DNA from: Hyphomicrobiales bacterium
Lineage (GTDB): Bacteria; Pseudomonadota; Alphaproteobacteria; Rhizobiales; Xanthobacteraceae
Direction: 5' to 3'
Assembly: GCA_017304505.1 (NCBI GenBank)
Contig: JAFKKQ010000115.1
Coordinates: 1 to 16,122, forward strand
DNA: 16,122 nucleotides
In this document: piece after piece, positions 1-9,431 of the stretch
Numbering within the stretch: position 1 is the first letter of the stretch
Layout: every line of letters starts with the position of its first letter
Program-made: the position numbers and the translations under genes
The notes under the pieces: generated by a model
The model's database searches: none
The model's input: only the letters and a program-made list of their open reading frames with translations
Told to the model about the DNA's origin: nothing

Positions 1-919
<919 letters not shown>

Positions 920-1009
920 TCGTTCCTCCGCTCACGGTTTCAAGGACCGCGGGTTGGATTGTCGGTTATGGTGGGTTCAAATCTGGATTTTTAATCCTCT
1001 TGGAGCTGC
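920..1009. other. Intergenic gap between cysteine desulfurase gene and sufB
   Basis: This 90-nt spacer holds the sufB ribosome binding site (complement of about 922-929) and an A/T-rich patch near 980-995. I see no rho-independent terminator, so read-through from the cysteine desulfurase gene into sufB is likely. A separate sufB promoter or an iron-responsive operator here is possible, but I could not match one to a known consensus. Confidence 0.4.
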
Positions 1010-2121
1010 TCAGGCCGCGATAACCCGCCGGTTCCTCGCCTTATATAGGCCCTCTGCGAGCTTCGCCCAAGCCTTTAGAATCGTTTGAACATCATTATCA
1101 CTGGTTGCATATCCAAGACTTACCCGTATCCCGCTATTGGACAGATCGACTCCCACCCCCATCGCAGTCAGAACGTGCGACGGGGCCACCTTCCCCGAGG
1201 AACACGCCGCCCCCGAGGACACCGCAACCCCTTCCAGGTCGAAAGCAATTACTGTGGTTTCCGCCCTCGAGCCCGGCAATCCAAAGAGCGTGGTATTGGG
1301 AAGGCGCGCGGTGTCGGCGCTGAAGATCACGGCATCGGGGGTGACAGCCTTGAGCCCGACCTCGAAGGCGTCACGCAGAGTCCTCATTCGGGACGATTCT
1401 TCGGCAAAGCCTGCGCCGACCGCCTCGGCGGCCGCGCCAAACCCAGCAATACCGGCCACGTTTTCCGTGCCGCTCCTCGCGCCGCGCTCCTGACCGCCGC
1501 CTTTGATCAGCGCATCCAGCGCCAGTTCCTCGCGCCGGATCAGCGCACCGACACCCTGGGGGCCGCCGATCTTATGCGAAGACAGCGTCATCAAATCAGC
1601 GCCGAGCGCCTTGAAATTGCAGGCAATCCGCCCCGGCCCCTGCACCGCGTCGACATGCAGGAGGCCACCTGCCGCATGGACGATAGCCGACGCGTCCATC
1701 CGTTGTTGGCCAGCATGATCGACACCAGCGGCCGAGTGTGGCCGGCAAGCTTGCGTTCCAGCGCCGCAAGATCGACCACACCGGCAGCGGTGACGGGAAT
1801 TTCCTCGACCGTGGCAAACCGTCCACCGCCACGCACTGAAGGATGTTCCACCGCCGACACCAGCAATGAATCGCCAAGCGCCGGTGACAGCGCCAGCATG
1901 TTGGCTTCGGTTCCACCCGAAGTGAAAACGACTTCGCGCGCCGACACCCCGACCAGGGCCGCAACCCGCTCGCGCGCCTGTTCCATCAGGTGGCGCGCGG
2001 CACGCCCGGCGGCGTGCACCGAGGACGGATTTCCAGTCACGTCGAGCGCCGCCGCCATTGCGGCTCGCGCTTGCGGCCGCAGCTTTCCCGTCGCGTTCCA
2101 GTCGAGATAAGCCTGCGTCAC
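1010..2121 (-). pseudogene. Cysteine desulfurase (NifS/IscS family, class V aminotransferase), reading frame disrupted near 1700
   Basis: Two minus-strand frames together make one cysteine desulfurase. The first starts at GTG 2121 (MTQAYLDWNAT, preceded by GAAGGAA) and carries FTSGGTEAN and the PLP-stacking His93 in VEHPSV; it stays in family register up to IMLANN (codon ending 1702). The second resumes at about 1696 as DASAIVHAAGG and carries HVDAVQ (Asp and Gln contacting PLP), the Schiff-base lysine in SSHKIGG and the catalytic cysteine in SSGAACSSGK, ending at a TGA at 1010-1012. The expected loop after ANN (ETGxxQP, about nine residues) is missing and replaced by 5 nt, a net loss of about 22 nt that shifts the frame. 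Without it the product would be about 377 residues and would supply sulfur for Fe-S clusters. As read, translation gives a 176-residue protein lacking Lys and Cys. It may be a real mutation or an assembly error; all other catalytic residues are intact, so decay, if real, is recent. Confidence 0.85.
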
Positions 2122-2391
2122 ATTTGTTCCTTCAGCACGATAGCGGACATCGCTTCCAACCCCCTGACGGTGCTCATTTTACTTGCTTTCCGGACAGTGG
2201 ATCATGTTAGAAACGGCGCCTCGCCGGACGGTTCGGCGTTCGCCGAAGCTTCGTCGGCCGGTGGATGCTTTCCGAGATTCTTCAATAGTTCAAATCCGTT
2301 ACGCGCGCGCACTGTTCCGGTCAAGCGCACCCCAATCCGTTCCGCGGGCGACAGCGCACCGCTGCGGGACATCGCTGATCGAGGTTTGGAA
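2122..2391. promoter_or_regulatory. Divergent intergenic region between suf operon and alpha/beta hydrolase
   Basis: This 270-nt stretch must hold promoters for the minus-strand cysteine desulfurase/suf operon and the plus-strand hydrolase. Visible elements are the AAGGAA ribosome binding site of the GTG start at 2121, a palindrome TTCGGCG-TT-CGCCGAA at 2232-2247, and the hydrolase ribosome binding site GAGG at 2381-2384. I could not assign a convincing -35/-10 pair. Open frames cross the region on both strands, but their translations are arginine-, serine- and proline-rich without family-like segments, so I call no gene here. Confidence 0.45.
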
Positions 2392-3048
2392 ATGCCCGAG
2401 GTCATCTTCACCGGTCCGGCTGGTCGCATCGAAGGTCGCTACCATCCCGCTCCGCAGAAAAACGCCCCGCTCGCGATCATCCTGCATCCGCACCCGCAGT
2501 TCGGCGGCACGATGAATCACCAGATCATCTATCAGCTCTACTATTCCTTCGTGCATCGGGGCTTTGCCGCCATCCGCTTCAACTTCCGCGGTGTCGGCCG
2601 CAGCCAAGGCTCGTTCGACCACGGCACCGGCGAACTGTCGGACGCCGCATCCGCGCTCGACTGGGCACAGTCGATCAACCCGGAAGCGCGCTCCTGCTGG
2701 ATCGCCGGTTTCTCGTTTGGCGCCTGGATCGGCATGCAACTTTTGATGCGCCGTCCGGAGATCGAGGGCTTCATCTCCATCGCGCCGCCAGCCAACCTCT
2801 ACGATTTCTCATTCCTCGCGCCCTGCCCATCGTCCGGCCTGATCGTGCACGGCGACAAGGATGCGGTGGTGCCACACCGGGATGTCACCGGCCTGGTCGA
2901 CAAGCTCAAGACGCAGAAGGGCATCGTCATCGAGCAGAAGGTGATCCCCGGCGCCAACCATTTCTTCGACGGCAAGATTGACGTGCTGATGCAGTCGGTC
3001 GGCGACTATCTCGACAAGCGCCTGCAGGGTAACGAGCAGCGCGACTGA
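2392..3048 (+). CDS. Alpha/beta hydrolase (COG2945-like small serine hydrolase)
   Basis: A 218-residue protein starting at ATG 2392 ([15 protein letters not shown]), with GAGG about 7 nt upstream. The frame is open far upstream, but only this start gives a family-like N-terminus. Visible features: [13 protein letters not shown] around 31-43 (oxyanion-region HPHP segment typical of the family), [11 protein letters not shown] 63-73, nucleophile elbow GFSFG with Ser108, HGDKDAVVP with Asp157 as likely acid, and GANHFF with His190. No signal peptide or membrane segment is seen, so it is probably cytoplasmic. The physiological substrate is unknown; the family is usually annotated only as hydrolase or esterase. 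It is convergent with anmK (19-nt gap) and divergent from the suf operon, so it is probably a single-gene unit. Fold and catalytic triad are well supported; substrate is not. Confidence 0.92.
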   Translation: MPEVIFTGPAGRIEGRYHPAPQKNAPLAIILHPHPQFGGTMNHQIIYQLYYSFVHRGFAAIRFNFRGVGRSQGSFDHGTGELSDAASALDWAQSINPEARSCWIAGFSFGAWIGMQLLMRRPEIEGFISIAPPANLYDFSFLAPCPSSGLIVHGDKDAVVPHRDVTGLVDKLKTQKGIVIEQKVIPGANHFFDGKIDVLMQSVGDYLDKRLQGNEQRD

Positions 3049-3067
3049 GCCCGCTCAGGGCGACTCG

Positions 3068-4180
3068 TCACGGCCTGGCCACGACCCCGCCCTGCAAGGG
3101 CTTCGGCGCGCCGCTCGTGGTCGGGAATGTGATCGGCAGGCCGCGCATCGAGCGCGCTGCGAGAAACGCAAACGCCTGGGCCTCCAAGGCGTCGGCGGAA
3201 AACCCGGCATGGTCGGCGGTTTCCACCGTGGCCGGGGCAAGACGCGCGGCCAGCATTTTCATCAGTGTCGCGTTGCGCGCACCGCCGCCGGCGACGATCC
3301 AGGCACGCGGGATCGATGGCAAATGCGGCACGATCCTCGCCACCGCCTCGACCGTCAGCGCCGACAAGGTCGCCGCCCCGTCGGCTACGGAATATTCCGG
3401 CAGACCGATGTTGGCGAACGCAAACGCATTCCGATCGAGCGACTTCGGCGGCGGCCGGTCGAAGAATGGGTGTTCCAGCAGGCGCGCAATGAATGCCTTG
3501 TCCGGCGTGCCGGTCGCGGCTGCGTCACCGTTGTCGTCGTAGGCTGCGCCGGTGCGTGCGCGCATGAAATCGTCAATCAGCGCGTTGCCCGGCCCGGTAT
3601 CGCACGCGACCGGATCGGGACCGCCGTCGACGAAAGTCACGTTCGCCACGCCGCCGATGTTGAGCACCGCAACGGCATGCGGCCCAACCATGGTGTCGAC
3701 GATCGCCCAATGGAACACCGGCACCAGCGGCGCGCCCTGCCCGCCCGCGGCAACGTCCGCGGCGCGGAAATCATGCACCACCGCAATACCGAGCCGTTTT
3801 GCCAGCGCCGGGCCATCGCCGACCTGGACCGTGAGCTTGTCCTGCGGCCGATGAATCACGGTCTGACCGTGAAAGCCGATCACGTCGATGCTGCCCGGCA
3901 CGATACCGTTCTCCGCCAGGAGCCGCTCGACCACCTCGGCATGGGTCCGCGTGGTCAGTTCCTCAGCCTGCCCAATCGCGCCCGGCCGCGATGTCCGGTC
4001 CGTCAGCGCCACGGCTTCGGCCAGGGCCTGCCGCAACACCGTCCGTTCGTCGTCCCGATAGGGCCGATAGCCGGTCGGCCCGAAACGAAAGATGCGCTCG
4101 CCATCGGTCTCGATCATGGCCGCATCAACCCCGTCGAGCGAGGTCCCGCTCATCAGGCCGATGGCCCGTACCGCTTGCAC
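3068..4180 (-). CDS. anmK: Anhydro-N-acetylmuramic acid kinase
   Basis: A 370-residue protein that phosphorylates and hydrolyses 1,6-anhydro-MurNAc to MurNAc-6-phosphate during cell-wall recycling in the cytoplasm. Motifs: SGTSLDGVD (11-19) phosphate-binding loop, FHGQT (103-107), HDFR (136-139), GGQGAPLVP (146-154), NIGGVANVT (174-182), DTGPGN (194-199, containing the catalytic Asp194 by family position) and AGGGARN (297-303). Length matches the family. The start is GTG 4180; the next in-frame ATG (4153) would fall inside the conserved LMSGTS segment, so the GTG is preferred although its ribosome binding site is weak. Divergent from tyrS with 75 nt between the start codons, an arrangement I recall as common in related alphaproteobacteria. 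Its stop is 19 nt from the hydrolase stop. Confidence 0.96.
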   Translation of the reverse strand: MQAVRAIGLMSGTSLDGVDAAMIETDGERIFRFGPTGYRPYRDDERTVLRQALAEAVALTDRTSRPGAIGQAEELTTRTHAEVVERLLAENGIVPGSIDVIGFHGQTVIHRPQDKLTVQVGDGPALAKRLGIAVVHDFRAADVAAGGQGAPLVPVFHWAIVDTMVGPHAVAVLNIGGVANVTFVDGGPDPVACDTGPGNALIDDFMRARTGAAYDDNGDAAATGTPDKAFIARLLEHPFFDRPPPKSLDRNAFAFANIGLPEYSVADGAATLSALTVEAVARIVPHLPSIPRAWIVAGGGARNATLMKMLAARLAPATVETADHAGFSADALEAQAFAFLAARSMRGLPITFPTTSGAPKPLQGGVVARP

Positions 4181-4204
4181 GCCCGTAAGCCCCCGCCCGC
4201 GCCG

Positions 4205-4232
4205 TTGAATCCCGCCCCGGACCTGTTACACC
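4205..4232 (+). promoter_or_regulatory. Candidate tyrS promoter
   Basis: In the 75-nt gap between divergent anmK and tyrS, TTGAAT (4205-4210) and TACACC (4227-4232) are spaced by 16 nt, resembling a housekeeping -35/-10 pair. The tyrS start follows 23 nt later. The match is imperfect and the assignment is pattern-based only. Confidence 0.3.
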
Positions 4233-4255
4233 ACCGGCTGCGGAGAAGACAGTCG

Positions 4256-5509
4256 ATGAGCGCCTACAAGTCCGATTTCCTCAACGTTCTGGCCGAGCGC
4301 GGCTTCATCCATCAGGTGTCGGAGCCGGAGACGCTCGACCAGTTGGCGAAGTCCCAGCCGATCACCGCCTACATCGGTTACGACTGCACCGCCCCTTCGC
4401 TCCACATCGGCCATCTCCTGCCGACCATGATGCTCCATTGGCTGCAGCAGACCGGCCACCGGCCAATCGCGCTGATGGGCGGCGGCACGACGCGCGTCGG
4501 CGATCCGTCGGGCAAGGACGAAACGCGGCGGGTGCTGACTGAAGACGTCATCAACGAAAATCTCAAGAGCATCCGACAGACGTTCTCGAAGTTCCTGAAG
4601 TTCGAAGGCGCCGGCGGCAACGCCATCATGGCGAACAACGCCGAATGGCTCAATGCGCTCAACTACATCGACTTCTTGCGCGACGTCGGCCGGCACTTCT
4701 CGGTCAACCGGATGCTGTCATTCGATTCCGTGAAGCTGCGCATCGATCGCCAGCAGGAACTGTCGTTCCTTGAATTCAATTACATGATCCTGCAGGCCTA
4801 CGACTTCGTGGAGTTACACAAGCGGCACGGCTGCGTGCTGCAGATGGGCGGCTCCGATCAGTGGGGCAACATCGTCAACGGCATCGATCTCGGCCGCCGG
4901 ATGGAAAACGCGCAACTGTTTGCGCTGACGGCGCCCCTCATCACCACCGCCTCGGGGGCCAAGATGGGCAAGACCGCAGCCGGGGCGGTCTGGCTCAACG
5001 CCGATTTGATGAGCCCGTATCAATACTGGCAATTCTGGCGCAACACCGAGGACGGCGACGTAACGCGCTTCCTCAAGCTGTTCACGGTCCTGCCGCTCGA
5101 CGAGATTGTCCGGCTCGGCGCCCTCCAGGGTTCGGAACTGAACGAGGCCAAGAAAGTGCTTGCGACAGAGGCCACAGCCCTGATGCATGGCCGTGAAGCG
5201 GCCGATCAAGCGGCCGAAACGGCGCGGCGCACTTTCGAACAAGGCGAGACGTCGCTGGCGCTGCCGAGCGTCAGCCTGCCGCGGGCCGAGATCGAGGCCG
5301 GCATCGGCGTGCTTGCTGCATTCGTGAAAGCCGGGCTCGCCAAGTCAAACGGCGAAGTGCGGCGCGCGATCGCCAACAACGCGATCCAGGTCAACGACGT
5401 GCGGATCGCCGACGACAAGCGCATCGTCACGGCTCAGGATCTGACGGCTGACGGCGTCATCAAGCTTTCGCTCGGCAAGAAGCAGCATATCCTGATCAAG
5501 CCGGAATAA
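4256..5509 (+). CDS. tyrS: Tyrosyl-tRNA synthetase
   Basis: A 417-residue class I aminoacyl-tRNA synthetase that charges tRNA-Tyr with tyrosine in the cytoplasm. Start ATG 4256 ([10 protein letters not shown]) has GGAGAAG 7 nt upstream; the longer open frame upstream is antisense to anmK and not coding. Catalytic features: YIGYDCTA (39-46), HIGH signature (50-53), [13 protein letters not shown] (75-87), tyrosine-binding segment YMILQAYDF (177-184), GGSDQWGNI (198-206) and the KMSKS-equivalent KMGKT (236-240). The C-terminal 70 residues form an S4-like RNA-binding domain ([13 protein letters not shown], then [10 protein letters not shown]). Length and motif order match bacterial TyrS of the long form. 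It is convergent with the AsmA-like gene (22-nt gap) and probably monocistronic. Confidence 0.98.
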   Translation: MSAYKSDFLNVLAERGFIHQVSEPETLDQLAKSQPITAYIGYDCTAPSLHIGHLLPTMMLHWLQQTGHRPIALMGGGTTRVGDPSGKDETRRVLTEDVINENLKSIRQTFSKFLKFEGAGGNAIMANNAEWLNALNYIDFLRDVGRHFSVNRMLSFDSVKLRIDRQQELSFLEFNYMILQAYDFVELHKRHGCVLQMGGSDQWGNIVNGIDLGRRMENAQLFALTAPLITTASGAKMGKTAAGAVWLNADLMSPYQYWQFWRNTEDGDVTRFLKLFTVLPLDEIVRLGALQGSELNEAKKVLATEATALMHGREAADQAAETARRTFEQGETSLALPSVSLPRAEIEAGIGVLAAFVKAGLAKSNGEVRRAIANNAIQVNDVRIADDKRIVTAQDLTADGVIKLSLGKKQHILIKPE

Positions 5510-5531
5510 ACGCCTCGCCGCCGCAAGCGTT

Positions 5532-8500
5532 TCACCGCGTCGTCGGCTCGGCGAAACTACGTTCGGTGCTGTTGTCGCGAAACTCGAAGAATTTGCGCAG
5601 CAGGCCCGGCGCGATCGCCGAGATCGGATTAATCATCGGACGCGGATTCGAGGTCGGGCCTGTCACCTCATAGGTGATGCCGAATATGCCCTCCTTGCTG
5701 CCACCGCCGAGGAACAAGCCGACAATCGGAATCTGACCGAACATGTTGTTGATGCCGTAGAGCGGCACAAGGGTGCCGCGCACATGGACCTGATCGCGGG
5801 CATAGTCGATATTGCCTTCGACGGTCGCGCCGATCAGGGGGCCGCGCAGCACGCCATCGCGGATCGACATGCGGCCCGGCGCGCGGGTGAAATCGGCGCG
5901 CGCTTGGTTGAATTCGATGGTGTCGTTTTGCGGCTGTATGCGTCCATCCGGCCCTCCGGCCACCACGCGGTCGAGCGTGCTCTCGCCACGCACGGCAAAA
6001 CTTGAGATGTTGATGATGCCCTCTTGCGGCGAAGCATCCTGTGTCGGCGGATCCATGCCCATCCACATCTTGCCGCCGACCATGCGCGGATAGATGTCGG
6101 TGAAACGGAACAGGGCGCCGGCATCGTTGGTTTCGAAATAAAGCACAGGCTTGCCGTTGGCGACACGCGTGCGCATCTCGCCGATCAATGGCGTGTCACG
6201 ACCGATCTTGGCGTTGAGCGAGAACGTGCGCACACGTCCGCCGCGGCGCGACATCCGCCAGTCCAGGCCGCGGATCGTTTCGCCATGATGGCCCGCCACG
6301 ACGCCGATCTTGATGTCGAGGTCGAGATCGGGATGGCGGGCCTTGCCTTTCGGGCTGCGCGGTCCCGCCATCGCCGACCGGATGAAATTGCGGCCGTCGT
6401 AGACATCGCCGCGCATCACCACGCGAAGGGCCCCGTCCGTGCTGCGGTCGGCCCGCATCGATGCCTTGTCGCCATCGGAGGTGGCGAAGACCGGAAAGTT
6501 CGCAGATTGCAGATCGCCGTCGTTATCCAACTCGACCGTGCCCTTGGCGAGAACGCCCGACCCATCAATCAGCAGATCGTCGAAACGCAGGCCGGTCTTT
6601 TGCTTGACCAGGGTGAACGCCAGCCGCGCCGGACGCCCCGCCGGCTTGATCCATCCAGGCAACAGGTTGTCAATCTTCATCGAGGTCAGATCGGACTCGA
6701 CGCGGAAGCGGCCCTCGCTGTCATCAAATCCGACACGGCCCGAAAGCTTGATCGGCATCGCGCCGACAAGTGCATCGCCGACATCGAGGCCGAACCGGCT
6801 GCGCGCCGCCTCGTCGAGGGTCGCTTGCAATTTGACCTCGGCGTCGGATTCACCCTTGAGCCTGCGGTACTCGATCTGCGCCGGTGCGCCGGCAACCTTG
6901 ACGTCGCCTTTGATCTCATAGCTCTGGTTGTTGGCGGTCACGCGCAGCGACTGGGCCTCGACCTTCTGGCCAAACAGCATCTTTTCGGCGCTGAAATTGG
7001 AAAGATCGACGACAATGTCATATTCGGTCGAGCCCTGCGGCAGATCGGGCCGCAGCGGAAGGCCGAGTTGGACTTGCGCCGTTGCCGTTCCGCGCGTGGT
7101 GGCGGGATCGAACGAGGCGCCCGAAAAGTCGCGCAGCCGATCCAGTGCAAGCAACTCGGCGGCGGCGGGCACAGGCCCGTCGATGCGGAAGGTGATGCGG
7201 GCGGGAGGTGTTTTTACGCGGAGGTTCGGCACCTCGAACAGGCCGTTGGAAATCGCCAGACGGCGCCCCGGCGAGACATCCACCGTCGCTTTGCCAAGCG
7301 TCACCTTCGCGGTGTTGCCGGTAATGCGCACGTTGATGTCGGCGTCCCGGATCGGCGGCAGCCCCTCCACGGGCTGCAGCGTCGCCGCGCTCCCGACGAT
7401 CTCGATCGAAAGTCCATCGTCGGGGATTGGCGGACCACCGGTCTTCAGTGTGACCAGCGGCGCATTGGCGGCGATGTCGATCCGATCGACGCTGCCGGCG
7501 ACCACATGCTCGATCACCCAGTCGCGAACCTTCGGGGCGATCATGATCGGCCACAGCCGTTTGAGCGCCGCCGCCGACATGGGATTGCAGGCAATCCCAA
7601 CCGCCAGCCTGGGATCGCCGCCGTAATCCAGCTTGCCGGACAGTGCGACGGTGACGCCCTCGTCCTGTTTGCTGCCCAATTCGTTGGTGCCGAGATCGCC
7701 TTGTTCCAGCGTGATCCGCTGTGCCGTCGGGTCGATGTTGCCGCGCAGGACAACGCGCTTGAGGACAAGGCTTTCGTCGTCGGGCGTCAACGGGTCCAGC
7801 ACGATCCATCCGCCACCGACGGCAAATTTCCAATTGCCGCCTGGCTGCGTCGGCGCGGCGAATTCGGCTCGCAATGTCAGGCGAGCGGCTTCGGTCGTGA
7901 TCTTGAACGGCACGCGCAGCGTCCGCCGGGCAATGTCCCAGTCAAGCCCAAACTCGGCATGATTGATCGCGATCTGATGATCGGGGTCGGCGGGATCGCC
8001 GATCGTGCCGCCTTGCGCAATGATCGAGCCCGAAATGGTCTGCGGTGTCCCATCCGCTGCGATGTCGGAGCGGATCGAAGCCGACACCAGCGTGTCGGAG
8101 CGCACCTTGGATTCCGCCATGCGCAGAGCAAGCAGATCGTCGAGCACGACTTTGCGCGCCTCGAGCTGCAAATGTCGCGACCCCTGAGGCGTCGGCGTCA
8201 GCGCAGCGCTCAACACCCACGGCCGCTCCTCGTTCTCCGACACGACCGTCAGCATCGCGCCGCCAGCTTTCGGCCGCTTGAGGCTCAAACCGATCCTGGA
8301 TAGCGTCCAACGGTGTCCGTCGCGGCGGTCGTCAATCGTCAGGCTGCCGTTGGCGATGCCGATTTCACTCAACGCCCGGCCGTCGAAGCCGTTCGCGCCA
8401 TCGTCAAGCCCCAGCTTATCCAACCTGCTGCTCCAGGCGAGCAACGCCGCAAAGTTGGTCGCGATGCTGCGCTCCGCCATCGCTTGAAAGGAGAAGTCGC

Positions 8501-9293
8501 GTGGCTGGTCTGCCTTCGGTGGCGCGGATTTGACTTGCGGCTGCACCGGCTGCTCTCCACGGACCGGCGCAATAGAGACGATCGGCTTTGTTCCGCCGAC
8601 CAGCACGTTCATCTGCCCATCGGGGTCGATGCGAACCGTCATGTTGGCATCGACAAGACGAAGGCTTTCGGCGCGCGGGCTCGCGAACAGCATACTCGCC
8701 CCCGAAATGCCCACCTCCGCCTTGGGTGCAACCGCCACTGTTGCGCCCGCCGCATCCAGCAGCACGATGTCGCGCAGGCGCAGGGCGATGTGACCCTGGG
8801 CATCACGCTCGAGTTGGGTGCCGCCGACCTTGACGTGGTATCTGTTGCCAAGATTTTGCTCGATAGCCGAGGTCAGCCACGGCGTTGCCAGGTCGAGCAT
8901 GATCGGGCCGCTCGAGAGCCGCCACCACAACGCGCCGCCGCCGGCCAGCACCAGCACGAGAACAGCGGCAACGCCGATCGCCAATCGGCGCATCAGCGGA
9001 TGCCGTCGGTCGAACAGCAACCAGAGGTTAAACGGAAGCCGCCAATTGGATTTCCAGGCAAACCGGGGAAGCGCCCATCGGCCAAGAATCCGCTGTCTAA
9101 GAATGCGCTTTCCAAGGATCTGCTTTGACGCACCCGCCGGTCCGCAAGCACCAGCTTGGTTGCGCCGATGCGCATCGAGCGCCGCTTCCAATTCCTGGAG
9201 CGCCGCGATGTGCGGAATGCTATCCTTGTCCTTCATAACGCGATCGGCCGTCCCCTCGTCCGCCGGTTCAAGGCCACGCCGCTTCAATGCCAC
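5532..9293 (-). CDS. Large AsmA-like / YhdP-type (DUF3971) envelope protein
   Basis: A 1253-residue protein with a cytoplasmic basic N-terminus, one membrane segment (about 104-124, LAIGVAAVLVLVLAGGGALWW) and a very long beta-rich periplasmic part. A central segment around 560-680 (RDWVIEHVVAGSVDRIDI) resembles DUF3971; the last 115 residues (SIRDGVLRGPLIGATVEGNIDY to NNMFGQIPIVGLFLGG and ITYEVTGPTSNP) match the AsmA_2 C-terminal domain. The E. coli relatives YhdP, TamB and YdbH help move phospholipids to the outer membrane; that role is inferred here. Start is uncertain: GTG 9293 gives the longest frame without a clear ribosome binding site, and ATG 9236 (MKDKDSIPHIAAL) is a good alternative. 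Residues 57-71 contain a degenerate five-residue repeat (KQILG, KRILR, QRILG). Divergent from the peroxiredoxin gene and convergent with tyrS. Confidence 0.88.
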   Translation of the reverse strand: MALKRRGLEPADEGTADRVMKDKDSIPHIAALQELEAALDAHRRNQAGACGPAGASKQILGKRILRQRILGRWALPRFAWKSNWRLPFNLWLLFDRRHPLMRRLAIGVAAVLVLVLAGGGALWWRLSSGPIMLDLATPWLTSAIEQNLGNRYHVKVGGTQLERDAQGHIALRLRDIVLLDAAGATVAVAPKAEVGISGASMLFASPRAESLRLVDANMTVRIDPDGQMNVLVGGTKPIVSIAPVRGEQPVQPQVKSAPPKADQPRDFSFQAMAERSIATNFAALLAWSSRLDKLGLDDGANGFDGRALSEIGIANGSLTIDDRRDGHRWTLSRIGLSLKRPKAGGAMLTVVSENEERPWVLSAALTPTPQGSRHLQLEARKVVLDDLLALRMAESKVRSDTLVSASIRSDIAADGTPQTISGSIIAQGGTIGDPADPDHQIAINHAEFGLDWDIARRTLRVPFKITTEAARLTLRAEFAAPTQPGGNWKFAVGGGWIVLDPLTPDDESLVLKRVVLRGNIDPTAQRITLEQGDLGTNELGSKQDEGVTVALSGKLDYGGDPRLAVGIACNPMSAAALKRLWPIMIAPKVRDWVIEHVVAGSVDRIDIAANAPLVTLKTGGPPIPDDGLSIEIVGSAATLQPVEGLPPIRDADINVRITGNTAKVTLGKATVDVSPGRRLAISNGLFEVPNLRVKTPPARITFRIDGPVPAAAELLALDRLRDFSGASFDPATTRGTATAQVQLGLPLRPDLPQGSTEYDIVVDLSNFSAEKMLFGQKVEAQSLRVTANNQSYEIKGDVKVAGAPAQIEYRRLKGESDAEVKLQATLDEAARSRFGLDVGDALVGAMPIKLSGRVGFDDSEGRFRVESDLTSMKIDNLLPGWIKPAGRPARLAFTLVKQKTGLRFDDLLIDGSGVLAKGTVELDNDGDLQSANFPVFATSDGDKASMRADRSTDGALRVVMRGDVYDGRNFIRSAMAGPRSPKGKARHPDLDLDIKIGVVAGHHGETIRGLDWRMSRRGGRVRTFSLNAKIGRDTPLIGEMRTRVANGKPVLYFETNDAGALFRFTDIYPRMVGGKMWMGMDPPTQDASPQEGIINISSFAVRGESTLDRVVAGGPDGRIQPQNDTIEFNQARADFTRAPGRMSIRDGVLRGPLIGATVEGNIDYARDQVHVRGTLVPLYGINNMFGQIPIVGLFLGGGSKEGIFGITYEVTGPTSNPRPMINPISAIAPGLLRKFFEFRDNSTERSFAEPTTR
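9082..9126. repeat. Three degenerate 15-nt tandem repeats inside the AsmA-like gene
   Basis: Units CCAAGAATCCGCTGT (9082-9096), CTAAGAATGCGCTTT (9097-9111) and CCAAGGATCTGCTTT (9112-9126) lie head to tail. On the minus strand they encode KQILG-KRILR-QRILG just before the membrane segment. The multiple-of-three period keeps the frame open. Confidence 0.8.
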
Positions 9294-9308
9294 GCTTGCC
9301 CGGCCAAC

Positions 9309-9332
9309 CGATTCTCCTCAAGCGATTCTCCT
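9309..9332. repeat. Direct repeat CGATTCTCCT x2 upstream of the AsmA-like gene
   Basis: CGATTCTCCT occurs at 9309-9318 and 9323-9332, a 14-nt period. On the minus strand each copy reads AGGAGAATCG, an excellent Shine-Dalgarno-like sequence, but the nearer one is 20 nt before the GTG at 9293, too far for direct use. Confidence 0.6.
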
Positions 9333-9431
9333 GGAGCCTCAAAGGGTTCGCACGAAACCCCGAAAATCGCCACCGCCCACCCATTACGCCGACTTCAGCT
9401 TGATCCTTTGAAAACGACGAAAGGAAGGCGC

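Noticed and set aside
1591..1720. Programmed frameshifting as the explanation for the split cysteine desulfurase
   Set aside because: There is no slippery heptamer, internal ribosome binding site or suitably placed stop, and about nine conserved residues are missing, which frameshifting cannot restore.
2202..2429. A 75-codon minus-strand frame between the suf operon and the hydrolase
   Set aside because: It has no ribosome binding site or family-like sequence and overlaps the hydrolase start.
5508..5532. Hairpin AAACGC...GCGTTT between tyrS and the AsmA-like gene as a terminator
   Set aside because: The stem is only six bp with a 13-nt loop, and there is no T run beyond three bases, so the support is too weak.
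6024..8303. A 759-codon plus-strand open frame opposite the AsmA-like gene
   Set aside because: It is antisense to a clear family protein, is very rich in Arg, His and Gln, and has no recognisable domain. Long antisense frames are expected in GC-rich genes.
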